A model generated the notes under the pieces. It ran no database searches and was not told the origin of the DNA. It saw only the letters and a list, made by a program, of their open reading frames with translations. Source: Streptomyces platensis (lineage in GTDB: Bacteria; Actinomycetota; Actinomycetes; Streptomycetales; Streptomycetaceae). Taken from it: 64,000 bases of DNA. How positions within the stretch are numbered: position 1 is the stretch's first letter; every line of letters starts with the position of its first letter. This document shows positions 7,997 to 16,468 of this stretch, piece by piece. The translations under genes and the position numbers were made by a program. The DNA lies in the NCBI RefSeq assembly GCF_008704855.1, contig NZ_CP023691.1, forward strand, positions 6,138,001 to 6,202,000. Direction: 5' to 3'.

Positions 7997-9004
7997 TCAG
8001 TGGCCCAGGCGTTCCAGGGCGGCGAGCGGATAGCGTTCCCCCGCCACGGCGCCGTCGGGCACGGTGGTGCGGAGCAGGGCCAGCTGGTCCGGGCTCAGCT
8101 TGATCCCGGCCGCCGCCGTGTTCTCCTCCAGGTAGGTACGGCGCTTGGTGCCGGGGATCGGCACGATGTCCTCGCCCTGGCCGAGCAGCCAGGCGAGGAC
8201 GGCCTGCGCCGGGGTGCAGCCGATGGACTCGGCGGCGGCGCGCACGGCCCGGACGAGGCGCAGATTGCGGTCGATGTTCTCCTCGGCGAACCGCGGCCAC
8301 CGCCGTCGGGTGTCCTCGGCGGTCAGCTCGTCCCGTGCGGCGAGCGCGCCGGTCAGCATGCCGCGCCCCAGCGGTGAGTACGCCACGATGCCGATGCCGA
8401 GTTCCCGGCAGGTCGCGAGCATCTCGCCCTCCACGACCTCGCGGGTGAAGAGGGAGTACTCCAGCTGTATGGCGCTGATGGGGTGGACGGCGTGCGCCCG
8501 GCGCAGCGTCTGCGGGCTGACCTCGCTGAGGCCGAGGCTGCGTACGGCACCGTCGGCGACCAGCTCCGCCATCGCGCCGACCGTCTCCTCGATGGGGACG
8601 GCCGGGTCGCGGCGGTGCAGGTAGTAGAGGTCGATACGGTCCGTGCCGAGGCGGCGCAGCGAGGCGTGACAGGCCTCGCGCACCCAGGCGGCGGAGGAGT
8701 CGACCGCGTTCACCCGCCCGGTGGCGGCGTCGTGCCGCAGCCCGAACTTGGTCGCGATGACGAGCCCGTCCCGCAGCGAGGCCGTACGGCTGTGCAGCCA
8801 GCGGCCGAGGAACTCCTCGTTGGCGCCGCGCCCGTAGGCGTCCGCGGTGTCGAGCAGGGTGACACCGAGCTCGGCCGCGCGATCGAGGGTGCGGAGCGAC
8901 TCGGCGTCGTCCGGGACGCCGTACGAGGTCGACATCCCCATACAGCCGAGGCCGAGGGGGGAGACGGCCGGGCCGCCGTGTGCGCCCAGCGTGCGGGGCT
9001 TCAT
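7997..9004 (-). CDS. aldo/keto reductase (AKR family)
   Basis: An NADPH-dependent oxidoreductase of about 335 residues with a TIM-barrel fold. Seen: GLGCMGMS near the start, the catalytic aspartate and tyrosine in LLDTADAYG, the lysine in VIATKFG, the histidine in YYLHRRDP, and the cofactor motif VPIPGTKRRTYLEEN. The real substrate is unknown. ATG 9004 follows GGAAGGGG. A GTG at 9025 overlaps the stop of the upstream DUF397 gene (GTGA) and would add seven residues. The overlap places it in one operon with the DUF397 protein and the Scr1-type regulator, which is unusual company for this enzyme. Confidence 0.88.
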   Translation of the reverse strand: MKPRTLGAHGGPAVSPLGLGCMGMSTSYGVPDDAESLRTLDRAAELGVTLLDTADAYGRGANEEFLGRWLHSRTASLRDGLVIATKFGLRHDAATGRVNAVDSSAAWVREACHASLRRLGTDRIDLYYLHRRDPAVPIEETVGAMAELVADGAVRSLGLSEVSPQTLRRAHAVHPISAIQLEYSLFTREVVEGEMLATCRELGIGIVAYSPLGRGMLTGALAARDELTAEDTRRRWPRFAEENIDRNLRLVRAVRAAAESIGCTPAQAVLAWLLGQGEDIVPIPGTKRRTYLEENTAAAGIKLSPDQLALLRTTVPDGAVAGERYPLAALERLGH

Positions 9005-9021
9005 GTCCCCTTCCGCGCTGG

Positions 9022-9345
9022 TCACTTGGTGACCGAGGTGAGGAATGTGGACCAGGCGGCGGCGCTCAGGGTGAGTATCGGGCCGCCGGGGTTCTTGGAG
9101 TCACGGATGTGTACTGCGTGGGGGCAGGTGGCTACCTCAAGGCAGTCGCCGCCCGCACTACCGCTGTAGGTGGACTTGTGCCAGTCGTAGGCGACCTCGA
9201 CGCAGTTGCCGCCTTCGCTGGCGCTGTGGCTCGACTTCCGCCATTCGTAAGCCACTTCGATGCAGTTGCCGCCTGCACTGCCGCTGTAGCTGGACTTGAA
9301 CCAGTTCAGTCCGTGAGAGAAGCGCTGGGCTGCTGTGCTGGTCAT
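9022..9345 (-). CDS. DUF397 protein with a triplicated N-terminal motif
   Basis: A 107-residue protein of the actinomycete DUF397 family. The usual unit, W-[RFH]-K-S-[ST]-[YH]-S plus G-G-[ND]-C-[IV]-E-V-A, normally occurs once; here it occurs three times in tandem (residues about 15-30, 35-50 and 55-70), followed by one standard C-terminal half (VHIRDSKNPGGPILTLSAAAWSTFLTSV). Its ATG overlaps the stop of the upstream regulator (ATGA). DUF397 proteins are genetic and functional partners of WhiJ/Scr1-type XRE regulators in Streptomyces. The expansion has probably arisen by internal duplication. Confidence 0.85.
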   Translation of the reverse strand: MTSTAAQRFSHGLNWFKSSYSGSAGGNCIEVAYEWRKSSHSASEGGNCVEVAYDWHKSTYSGSAGGDCLEVATCPHAVHIRDSKNPGGPILTLSAAAWSTFLTSVTK

Positions 9346-10166
9346 GACTCTCCTAGCAAGTCGTCCAGCAGGCTCTTCGTCTCCTCAGGGGTGAGGGCCT
9401 GCGACCGCAGCATCCCATATGCCTGTTGATACACGCTGACCTTATCCGGGTCGTCGACCAGGAAGCTGATCCGTTGGGCCTCGATGTAGGCGAGGTACTC
9501 GTGGTCGGGGGTCTCCAGCAGGACCAGCGGCCCGTCCAGCGAGGCATGCGTGCGACGGGCCGTCGGCATGACCTGGAGTCCTAAGAAGGGGAGTTCGGCG
9601 CACGCACGGAGATGGCGGAGCTGGGCGCGCAGGATCTCCGGGCTGCCGATCGGCCGGTGGAGCACCACCTCCTCCAGGACGAAGTTGAGCATGGGCTGAG
9701 GCTTTTTGCGCTCCAGCAGCTTCTGTCGGCTGAGACGTCCCGAGAGCCACACCTCTACCTCATCTTCGTCGAGCGGCGGGTAGAGGGAGTCGAAGGTGGC
9801 TTGCGCATAGGGCTCGGTCTGCAACAGACCGGGCACCACCTGGTTTTCGTACGACAGAAACGTAAGCGCCGCCTCCTCATGCTCCACCAAGTCCTGAACG
9901 AACGCCGGCAGCTTCTCCCTCTCCGGGACCTTTGCCACCGCGACCGCCAACGCCCCCTTGGTGTCGAGGATTTCGTCCAGCGTCTCGGCCAGGTCGAGCT
10001 TGAGTGGTCGGCGGCCCTGCTCGATGGAGCCGATGGTGTCCTCGTGGAGTCCGACCCGTTCGGCCAGTTCGGGCTGGGTGATGTGGGCGGCCCTGCGGAA
10101 GTGACTCAGTAGGGCGCCGATCACATGCCAGGACGTGATTTTCTTCGGTTTGTTCGCCGGTTGCAT
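9342..10166 (-). CDS. XRE-family regulator, Scr1/WhiJ-like (HTH plus DUF5753)
   Basis: A 274-residue DNA-binding protein. Residues about 15-70 form an XRE helix-turn-helix (FRRAAHITQPELAERVGLHEDTIGSIEQGRRPL). The rest is the DUF5753-type domain (YENQVVPGLLQTEPYAQATF, VLEEVVLHRPIGSPEILRAQL), typical of the Streptomyces Scr1/WhiJ set. It probably represses its own operon, relieved by the DUF397 partner and modulated by the divergent ATPase. The open frame extends far upstream, but ATG 10166, with GAAGG 8 bases before it, fits the family start. Two palindromes lie in the upstream divergent region. Confidence 0.88.
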   Translation of the reverse strand: MQPANKPKKITSWHVIGALLSHFRRAAHITQPELAERVGLHEDTIGSIEQGRRPLKLDLAETLDEILDTKGALAVAVAKVPEREKLPAFVQDLVEHEEAALTFLSYENQVVPGLLQTEPYAQATFDSLYPPLDEDEVEVWLSGRLSRQKLLERKKPQPMLNFVLEEVVLHRPIGSPEILRAQLRHLRACAELPFLGLQVMPTARRTHASLDGPLVLLETPDHEYLAYIEAQRISFLVDDPDKVSVYQQAYGMLRSQALTPEETKSLLDDLLGES

Positions 10167-10209
10167 GCGCTCTGCCTTCCCCTCCCTGTGACGGCATGAC
10201 AAGCCAGAA

Positions 10210-10232
10210 GTCGTACAGCGGATCTGTACGAC
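10210..10232. promoter_or_regulatory. perfect inverted repeat, candidate operator
   Basis: GTCGTACAG-CGGAT-CTGTACGAC: nine-base perfect arms with a 5-base spacer, 44 bases upstream of the regulator's ATG in the divergent region with the ATPase. This is the best candidate site for the Scr1/WhiJ-like regulator. Confidence 0.6.
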
Positions 10233-10259
10233 CTGACACTGTGGTCCAGAATAGTTACG

Positions 10260-10272
10260 CACTGTGACAGTG
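10260..10272. promoter_or_regulatory. 13-bp palindrome, second candidate operator
   Basis: CACTGT-G-ACAGTG is a perfect odd palindrome on the ATPase side of the divergent region. CACTGT also occurs as a half site at 10237-10242. Confidence 0.4.
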
Positions 10273-10313
10273 GCGCCAGGCAAAAGGAGATCCAGACGCT
10301 CTGTGCCCGTACG

Positions 10314-10670
10314 GTGTGCTACCGGCGGGAGCGCCGATCCGTGGCGCTGGCCAGGGAGTTCGCCCGTACCGCGCTCGTCGAATGGGACCTGGAGCGACGG
10401 GCGGACGAGGTGCTGCTGTGCGTCAGTGAACTGGCCACCAATGCCCTGCTGCACGGCGTGCCGCCCGGTCGTGAGTACCGGCTGCGGCTGGTGCTGGGTG
10501 AGGACGGGCTGCTGCGGGTCGAGGTGCACGACAGCGGGGCGGAAGCGGACTGGGGGCGGGGGCTGTTGCTGGTGTCCGCGCTCGCGGACAAGTGGGGGGT
10601 GGGGGAGCGCGCTCCAGGCAAGATCGTGTGGTGTGAGTGGTGGCCGGACTTCTGGAGCGGCCCACGGTGA
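10314..10670 (+). CDS. RsbW-like ATP-binding protein (putative anti-sigma factor)
   Basis: A 118-residue HATPase_c protein of the RsbW/SpoIIAB type. Seen: YRRERRSVALAREFAR at the start, the N-box CVSELATNALLHG, and a G1-like VHDSGAE with WGRGLLLVSALADKWG. Such small ATPases sit next to WhiJ/Scr1 and DUF397 genes in many Streptomyces loci (AbaA-type clusters). Start is uncertain: GTG 10314 leaves almost no N-terminal tail and has no ribosome site nearby. AAAAGGAG at 10282 has no in-frame start after it, so a leaderless transcript or a small sequence error is possible. Confidence 0.78.
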   Translation: MCYRRERRSVALAREFARTALVEWDLERRADEVLLCVSELATNALLHGVPPGREYRLRLVLGEDGLLRVEVHDSGAEADWGRGLLLVSALADKWGVGERAPGKIVWCEWWPDFWSGPR

Positions 10671-10876
10671 CCGGGGCGGGCGGCCGTCGCGGGCCGGCGG
10701 CAGCCCGTGGTGGCGGCGGCCTTGGTCGGCACGCCGTGTTTCCCGAAGTTGTCACCCTGTTGCCTATCGCCGGTCACGGGAGTCCATTAACGTCCCGGTC
10801 GCACCATCTCAATGGGCTGATTGCGGACCATTGAAGGGTCTGTGGCTGCCGTGGACGGACAACCGGGAGGTCGGGC

Positions 10877-12985
10877 GTGGCACCGGAGGTATCTCGTAGA
10901 CGCGTACTGGGAGTAGGAGCGGCCGCGGCGGGCGCGGCGATGGCCGGGTCGCTGCTGCCACCGTCGTTGCAGCAGGCGCTGGCGGACGACGCGGCGCGGC
11001 CGGCGCGCGGCGGGGGGCTCGCGGACATCCGGCATGTGATCGTGCTGATGCAGGAGAACCGCTCCTTCGACCACTACTTCGGGATGCTGCGCGGGGTGCG
11101 CGGCTATGCCGACCGCAACGCGATCGAGCTGCCCGGCGGCCGGAGCGTCTACGAGCAGCCGGGGCTGCTGGGCGCCGGGACCGTGCTGCCCTTCTCGGTG
11201 CGCGAGGCGGCCGCCGCGCAGAAGAAGGACCGGCAGTACATCGGCGCCCTGGACCACGGCTGGGACGGCGGGGCACGGGCGTGGAACGGCGGCTGGATGA
11301 ACAACTGGGTCACCGCCAAGACCGCGGCCACCATGGCCCACTACGATCGGCAGGACGTCCCGCTGCACTACGAGCTCGCGGACACCTTCACCGTCTGCGA
11401 CGCGTACCACTCCTCGATCCACTCCTCGACCAGCCCCAACCGCAACCACCTGGTGAGCGGTTGGACGGGCTACGAGCCCAACGGGAAGCGGGCGGTGGGC
11501 AATGACGCCTACGAGGAGGACACCCACCCCGGCTACACCTGGACCACCTACGCCGAGCGGCTGGAGAAGGCCGGCCGCAGTTGGCGCGTCTATCAGGAGT
11601 GGGACAACTTCACCGACAACAACCTGGAGTTCTACGCGCGCTTCAAGACGGTCGCGAAGAAGGCCCTGGCCAAGGTGGACGGGGTGCGGAACATGACCGC
11701 CTTCTACATGACGCTGGCGGGCGCCGACGAGGCCGGGCGCACACGGCTCAAGGGGCTCCTGGAGGAGGGCGTCAAAGGGCTGAGCCGCGCGGAGCGGAGT
11801 CTGTTCGAGCGGGCGCTGCGGCGGGGCGAGCCGGACACCCTGGCGGCCGCGTTCGCCGCGGACGTGGCGAGCGGCAGGCTGCCCGAGGTGTCGTACCTCG
11901 TGCCGTCCGCGGCCGATTCCGAGCACCCCGGTTCGTCCTCACCGGTCGAGAGCGCCACCCTCGTCTACCAGGTGCTGGACGCGCTCGGCCGGAACCCGGA
12001 CGTCTGGCGGCACACCGCGCTCTTCCTGACCTATGACGAGAACGACGGGTTCTTCGACCATGTGCCGCCCCCGGTACCGCCCGCCGGGACCGACGGGGAA
12101 TTCTGGGACGGCCGGCCGACCGGTCTGGGTATCCGGGTGCCGATGCTCGTCATCTCGCCGTGGACGGTCGGCGGCCACGCCTGCTCCCAGGTCTTCGACC
12201 ACACCTCGATCACCCGCTTCCTGGAGCGCTGGACGGGGATCGAGGAGCCCAACATCAGCGCCTGGCGGCGCACCGTCTGCGGCGATCTGACCGCCGCCTT
12301 CGACTTCTCCCGTGGGCGGCGGCAGCCGTCGGTGCGGCAACCCGGCGCGATCCCGGCGTTCAGCGGGCGCTGGGCACCGCAGCCGCCGGTCCGGCAGGCG
12401 CTGCCGCAGCAGGAGCGCGGCGTCCGGCCGGCCAGGGCGCTGCCCTACCAGCCCGACGCCGACGGCGGCTTCGATCCGGGAGCGGCGGTCTTCCGGATGG
12501 CCGTCCGTAATACCGGCCGGGCCTCCGTCCATCTGGCGCTCTATCCGTACGCGAAGGAATTCGATGCGCCGCAACACCGGGACGTACGGGGGAAGGGGCG
12601 GTGGGAGGTGCCGGTGAAGGACGGTGTGTACCGCTTCACGGTGACCGGGCCGAACGGGTTCCGGCGGGAGTTCGCCGGGACCGGGCAGGGCGCCGCCGCG
12701 GCCGTCACGATCAGTACGCGGATCGACGCCGGGCGGCAGGAGCTCCATCTGACCGTCACCAACCCCGGCCGCACCGAGCTGACCTGCACCCTCACGCCGC
12801 TGGCCTATACGGACAGCGCGCCGCGCACGGTGCGGGTGAAGGCCGGCGCCAGCCGCACCGTCGCGTATCCCGCCGCGGCCGCGCACGGCTGGTACGACCT
12901 CCGCCTCACGGTCGCCGAGGACCCGTCCTTCCACCGGCGGCTCATGGGGCATGTCGAGAACGGCAAGGAGTCGGTCACCGGCTGA
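10877..12985 (+). CDS. phosphocholine-specific phospholipase C, Tat-exported
   Basis: A 702-residue secreted enzyme that hydrolyses phosphatidylcholine or sphingomyelin-type lipids. A twin-arginine signal (SRRRVLGVGAAAAGAAMAGS) occupies residues 5-35. The phosphoesterase domain opens with DIRHVIVLMQENRSFDHYFG and continues with HSSTSPNRNHL and FLTYDENDGFFDH. Two C-terminal beta domains of the phospholipase C C-terminal type follow (about residues 500-590 and 600-690). Start GTG 10877 follows GGGAGG by 6 bases. It is a single gene. Phosphate control is common for this family, but only a poor PHO-box resemblance is seen upstream. Confidence 0.93.
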   Translation: MAPEVSRRRVLGVGAAAAGAAMAGSLLPPSLQQALADDAARPARGGGLADIRHVIVLMQENRSFDHYFGMLRGVRGYADRNAIELPGGRSVYEQPGLLGAGTVLPFSVREAAAAQKKDRQYIGALDHGWDGGARAWNGGWMNNWVTAKTAATMAHYDRQDVPLHYELADTFTVCDAYHSSIHSSTSPNRNHLVSGWTGYEPNGKRAVGNDAYEEDTHPGYTWTTYAERLEKAGRSWRVYQEWDNFTDNNLEFYARFKTVAKKALAKVDGVRNMTAFYMTLAGADEAGRTRLKGLLEEGVKGLSRAERSLFERALRRGEPDTLAAAFAADVASGRLPEVSYLVPSAADSEHPGSSSPVESATLVYQVLDALGRNPDVWRHTALFLTYDENDGFFDHVPPPVPPAGTDGEFWDGRPTGLGIRVPMLVISPWTVGGHACSQVFDHTSITRFLERWTGIEEPNISAWRRTVCGDLTAAFDFSRGRRQPSVRQPGAIPAFSGRWAPQPPVRQALPQQERGVRPARALPYQPDADGGFDPGAAVFRMAVRNTGRASVHLALYPYAKEFDAPQHRDVRGKGRWEVPVKDGVYRFTVTGPNGFRREFAGTGQGAAAAVTISTRIDAGRQELHLTVTNPGRTELTCTLTPLAYTDSAPRTVRVKAGASRTVAYPAAAAHGWYDLRLTVAEDPSFHRRLMGHVENGKESVTG

Positions 12986-13038
12986 GACGCGGTATACGGG
13001 GGCGGGGCCCGGGGCGGGACGGAGTTCCCTATTCCCGG

Positions 13039-13064
13039 CTCTTTGTGGGGAATTCCACAAAGAG
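13039..13064. repeat. 10-bp perfect inverted repeat between phospholipase and MMPL genes
   Basis: CTCTTTGTGG-GGAATT-CCACAAAGAG, 54 bases after the phospholipase stop. It is notably less GC-rich than its surroundings. A T-rich run appears only 12 bases later, so it is either a terminator or an operator for the downstream exporter. Confidence 0.55.
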
Positions 13065-13222
13065 GTCAAAGGATCTTTTCCGGCTGACATCCTGCCCCGG
13101 GGGTGGACCGAGCGCTTCCGCTTGTGCGGGTGCGACGGCCTGCCCCGTCCCCGTACATCCGCGTTCGGCACCGCCCGCCCCCGGGAGATATCGACGCCCA
13201 ACCCGGGAAGCAGACGAGGTCC

Positions 13223-15457
13223 GTGACCGCTCTGGCTCGGTGGTGTCTCCGGCGCCGCATCGTGGTGATCGTGCTCTGGCTCGCCGCCTTCGCGGGGGTC
13301 GCCGTCGCGGCGGGGGTGACCGGGGCCGCGTACTCGAACAACTACGAGGTGCCGGGGACCGAATCCGGGCAGGCGAGCGCCCGTATGGCGAAGGCCTTCC
13401 CGGACCGCTCCGGGGACGGCGACACCCTCGTCTGGCACACGGCCTCCGGAACGGTGCGCTCCGGCGCCGTCGAGAAGACGATGCGGCACACCCTGAAGGA
13501 GATCGCCCAGCTGCCCGGCGTCTCCGAGGTGCAGAGCCCCTACGGCAAACACGGCGCGGGCGGCGACGGCACGCGGCAGATCAGCAGGGACGGGCACACC
13601 GCCTACGCTTCCGTGATCTTCGACCGGCCCACCGACGAACTGAACGCCGCCCAGGTCCGGAAGGTCGTCGACACCGCGCAGCGGGCGTCCGGCCGGGGCC
13701 TCCAGGTCGAGCTGGGCGGCGCCGGGATCGCGCTGACCGAGGCGCCGCGCGCCCAACTGGCGGAGATCATCGGGCTGGGCGCCGCGGCCGTGGTGCTCTT
13801 CCTCGCCTTCGGCTCGCTCGCCGCCACCTTCCTGCCGATCGTCACCGCGCTCGCTGCCGTCGGCACCGCCTCGGCCGGTATCACCCTGCTCAGCCACGCC
13901 ATGACCGTCGCCGACTTCGCCCCGATGCTCGGCATGCTGATCGGGCTCGGCGTCGGCATCGACTACGCGCTGTTCATCGTCACCCGGCACCGCAAGGGCC
14001 TGCGGGCGGGCCTGCCGGTCGAGGAGGCCGCCACCCGGGCCGTCGCGGTATCCGGGCGCGCGGTCGTCTTCGCCGGTGCCACGGTCTGTATCGCGCTGCT
14101 GGGCATGCTGATCCTGCGGCTGAGCTTCCTCAACGGCGTCGCGCTCGCCGCCTCGCTCACCGTCGTCCTGACCGTGGCCGCCGCCATCACCCTGCTGCCG
14201 GCGCTGCTCGGGCTGATCGGGATGCGGGCGCTGAGCCGTCGCGAGCGGCGCCGGCTGGCCGAGCACGGACCGCGGCCCGAGCGGCCCACCGGGATCGCCG
14301 CCCGTTGGTCCGGCTTCGTCGAGCGGCACCCCAAACTGCTGGGCACCCTCGCGGCGGCCGTCATGCTCGTCCTGGCACTGCCGACCTTCGGCCTCCATCT
14401 GGGCAGCTCCGACCAGGGCAACAACCCGGCCACCTCGACCACCCGCAAGGCGTACGACCTGCTCGCGGGCGACGGCCACGGGAGCGGCTTCGGCCCCGGC
14501 TTCAACGGGCCGCTGACGCTCGTCGGCACCCTGGACGGCGCCAAGGACCGGGTCGCGTTCTCGGACCTGCCGGACCGGCTGCGGGACACCCCGGGCGTCG
14601 CCCAGGTCAGCCGTCCCGCGTTCGACGGCAACCACAGCACCGGCGTGATCACCGTCGTACCCACCACCTCACCGCAGTCCCGGCAGACCTCCGACCTGGT
14701 GGAACGTCTGCGGACCGAGGTGCTGCCGGAGGCCGGGGGCACGAGCACGCTGCGCGTACAGGTCGGCGGGATCACCGCGAGCTACGACGACTTCGCGTCC
14801 GTCATCGTCGGCAAGCTGCCGCTCTTCATCGGCGTCGTGATCGCGCTGGGCTCGGTCCTGCTGCTGCTCGCCTTCCGCAGCATCGGCATCCCGCTCAAGG
14901 CCGCGCTGATGAACGTCGCCGCCGTGGCCTCGTCCTTCGGGATCGTGGTCGCGGTCTTCCAATGGGGCTGGGGCAGCGAACTGCTGGGACTCGGCAGCGC
15001 CGGCCCGGTCGAACCCTTCCTGCCGGTCATCATGGTGTCGGTGCTCTTCGGCCTGTCCATGGACTACCAGGTGTTCCTGGTCTCCCGGATGTACGAGGAG
15101 TGGCAGCTGACGCACGACAACCGCCGGGCGGTACGGGTCGGCCTCGCCGAGACCAGCCGCGTGATCAACTCGGCGGCGGTCATCATGATCGCGGTCTTCG
15201 GGGCCTTCATCCTCAGCGGCGACCGGATCATCGCGATGTTCGGCATCGGCCTGGCCGGCGCCGTCGCCCTGGACGCCTTCGTACTCCGTACGCTGCTGGT
15301 GCCCGCCCTGATGCATCTGCTGGGCGGCGCCAACTGGTGGCTGCCGTCCTGGCTCGACCGGTGGCTGCCCCGGATCAGCATCGAGCCGCCGCCGGAGCCG
15401 GGCGCGGTGCGGCTGCCCGGCCCCCAGGACGGGGAGAAACCGCTGGTGGGGGTGTAG
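13223..15457 (+). CDS. MMPL-family RND transporter
   Basis: A 744-residue inner-membrane exporter of the MMPL family (lipids, toxins or drugs, driven by the proton gradient). It has two repeats, each with one N-terminal helix, a large outside loop and a block of five helices; motifs include MLIGLGVGIDYALFIVTRHR in the first half and VLFGLSMDYQVFLVSRMYEEW in the second. Start GTG 13223 gives the usual MTALARWCLRRRIVVIVLWL beginning. It is a single gene. The substrate is not predictable. Confidence 0.93.
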   Translation: MTALARWCLRRRIVVIVLWLAAFAGVAVAAGVTGAAYSNNYEVPGTESGQASARMAKAFPDRSGDGDTLVWHTASGTVRSGAVEKTMRHTLKEIAQLPGVSEVQSPYGKHGAGGDGTRQISRDGHTAYASVIFDRPTDELNAAQVRKVVDTAQRASGRGLQVELGGAGIALTEAPRAQLAEIIGLGAAAVVLFLAFGSLAATFLPIVTALAAVGTASAGITLLSHAMTVADFAPMLGMLIGLGVGIDYALFIVTRHRKGLRAGLPVEEAATRAVAVSGRAVVFAGATVCIALLGMLILRLSFLNGVALAASLTVVLTVAAAITLLPALLGLIGMRALSRRERRRLAEHGPRPERPTGIAARWSGFVERHPKLLGTLAAAVMLVLALPTFGLHLGSSDQGNNPATSTTRKAYDLLAGDGHGSGFGPGFNGPLTLVGTLDGAKDRVAFSDLPDRLRDTPGVAQVSRPAFDGNHSTGVITVVPTTSPQSRQTSDLVERLRTEVLPEAGGTSTLRVQVGGITASYDDFASVIVGKLPLFIGVVIALGSVLLLLAFRSIGIPLKAALMNVAAVASSFGIVVAVFQWGWGSELLGLGSAGPVEPFLPVIMVSVLFGLSMDYQVFLVSRMYEEWQLTHDNRRAVRVGLAETSRVINSAAVIMIAVFGAFILSGDRIIAMFGIGLAGAVALDAFVLRTLLVPALMHLLGGANWWLPSWLDRWLPRISIEPPPEPGAVRLPGPQDGEKPLVGV

Positions 15458-15586
15458 CCACCGGCCCCGGGCCGGCCCCGAGCCGCCTCCGGGCGCCGCC
15501 CCCGCGGTCGGCGTGTCGCCGTCCGCCGCGCGCTCGGCGCCGCGGTTCTCATCCGACTCTCAGACGGGACGCCTACGGTCGCGCCC

Positions 15587-16231
15587 ATGGGTACCAGGAC
15601 GACCGAGAAGCGAACCGACGACGAGAAGACCGTGCCGGCGCAGACCGCCACGGAGACCGCCGAGATTCCGGAGGCCACCGAGGCCGAGGCGGCCGGCAAG
15701 GCCGCCGCCAAGGCCGACGAGCAGGCCGATGACAACGCCGCCCTCGCCGCGCAGGACGAGGCCAGTGACCTCGGCGCGGACGACGGCACCGACGAGCCCG
15801 TCGACGGCACGGACACCGCGCCCGTAGTGGCCTCCACCGGGATCGCCGCCGGTGCCGGTGCCGTCGTCGCCGCGGGGCTCGGCCTCGCGTCCGTCACCGG
15901 CACCTGGCTCGGTACGACGATGGCCGAGCGGGCGAACCTGATGGGCCAGATCAAGCTCCAGTCGGGCAAGGCCAGCGACCAGATCGCCGCCGTCTACGGC
16001 GCCTCCTGGCACACCAACGCCATGGTCAACGGGGTCTTCGCGCTCCTGGCCGTGATCGCCGCCGCGGTGGCGCTGACCCGCAGCCGCGCCACCTGGGTGC
16101 GGGCCGTCGCCTTCGGCGGACTGGCCCTGGGCGTGCTGGGGATCCTGATCTCCGCGGGCATGTACCTCGACCTGTTCGGCAGCATGCCGACCGTGCCCAA
16201 GGCCCCGCCCGGCGGACCCGCCGCGCCGTAG
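15587..16231 (+). CDS. hypothetical membrane protein with acidic, disordered N-terminus
   Basis: A 214-residue protein. Residues 1-80 are Glu/Asp/Ala/Thr-rich and likely disordered. Then come a hydrophobic stretch (85-108), a short amphipathic part (ERANLMGQIKLQSGKASDQIAAVYG), and three more helices (about 142-200). The tail is Pro-rich. No catalytic motif is visible and I recognise no family. Single gene with its own strong terminator. Confidence 0.8.
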   Translation: MGTRTTEKRTDDEKTVPAQTATETAEIPEATEAEAAGKAAAKADEQADDNAALAAQDEASDLGADDGTDEPVDGTDTAPVVASTGIAAGAGAVVAAGLGLASVTGTWLGTTMAERANLMGQIKLQSGKASDQIAAVYGASWHTNAMVNGVFALLAVIAAAVALTRSRATWVRAVAFGGLALGVLGILISAGMYLDLFGSMPTVPKAPPGGPAAP

Positions 16232-16252
16232 GGCACCGCAACCGACCTCCGT

Positions 16253-16285
16253 CGAAGACCCACCGGTCCGTCCGGTGGGTCTTCG
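16253..16285 (+). terminator. terminator after the acidic membrane protein gene
   Basis: A perfect 14-bp stem, CGAAGACCCACCGG with CCGGTGGGTCTTCG, around a 5-base loop. Confidence 0.85.
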
Positions 16286-16399
16286 GCGTTGGTGGGGGGC
16301 GCGGTGGCCCCGCCGGGTCCGCTCCCGGCGCATCGGCAGCGGCTGCCGTGCGTCGTCCACAGCGACTGCCGCGCGTCATCCACAAATTCCGCAAGTCGA

Positions 16400-16428
16400 T
16401 TGAGCCCTCGTGGTCACGCATCTAGCAT
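16400..16428 (+). promoter_or_regulatory. sigma-70-type promoter of the receptor-like gene
   Basis: TTGAGC, 17 bases, TAGCAT. Predicted start near 16435 leaves a leader of about 34 bases to GTG 16469. One of the clearest vegetative promoters in the window. Confidence 0.65.
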
Positions 16429-16468
16429 GGACAACTACCGTGCGTAGATCATTAGTTAGACCTTTGAG

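Noticed and set aside
10748..10782. PHO box upstream of phospholipase C
   Set aside because: Only two GTCAC cores 22 bases apart; the intervening 11-base unit does not match.
10264..10899. Plus-strand frame overlapping the RsbW-like ATPase gene, considered as its N-terminus through a frameshift
   Set aside because: The family N-terminus (YRRERRSVALAREFAR) is already present in the ATPase frame, and the other frame shows no related residues.
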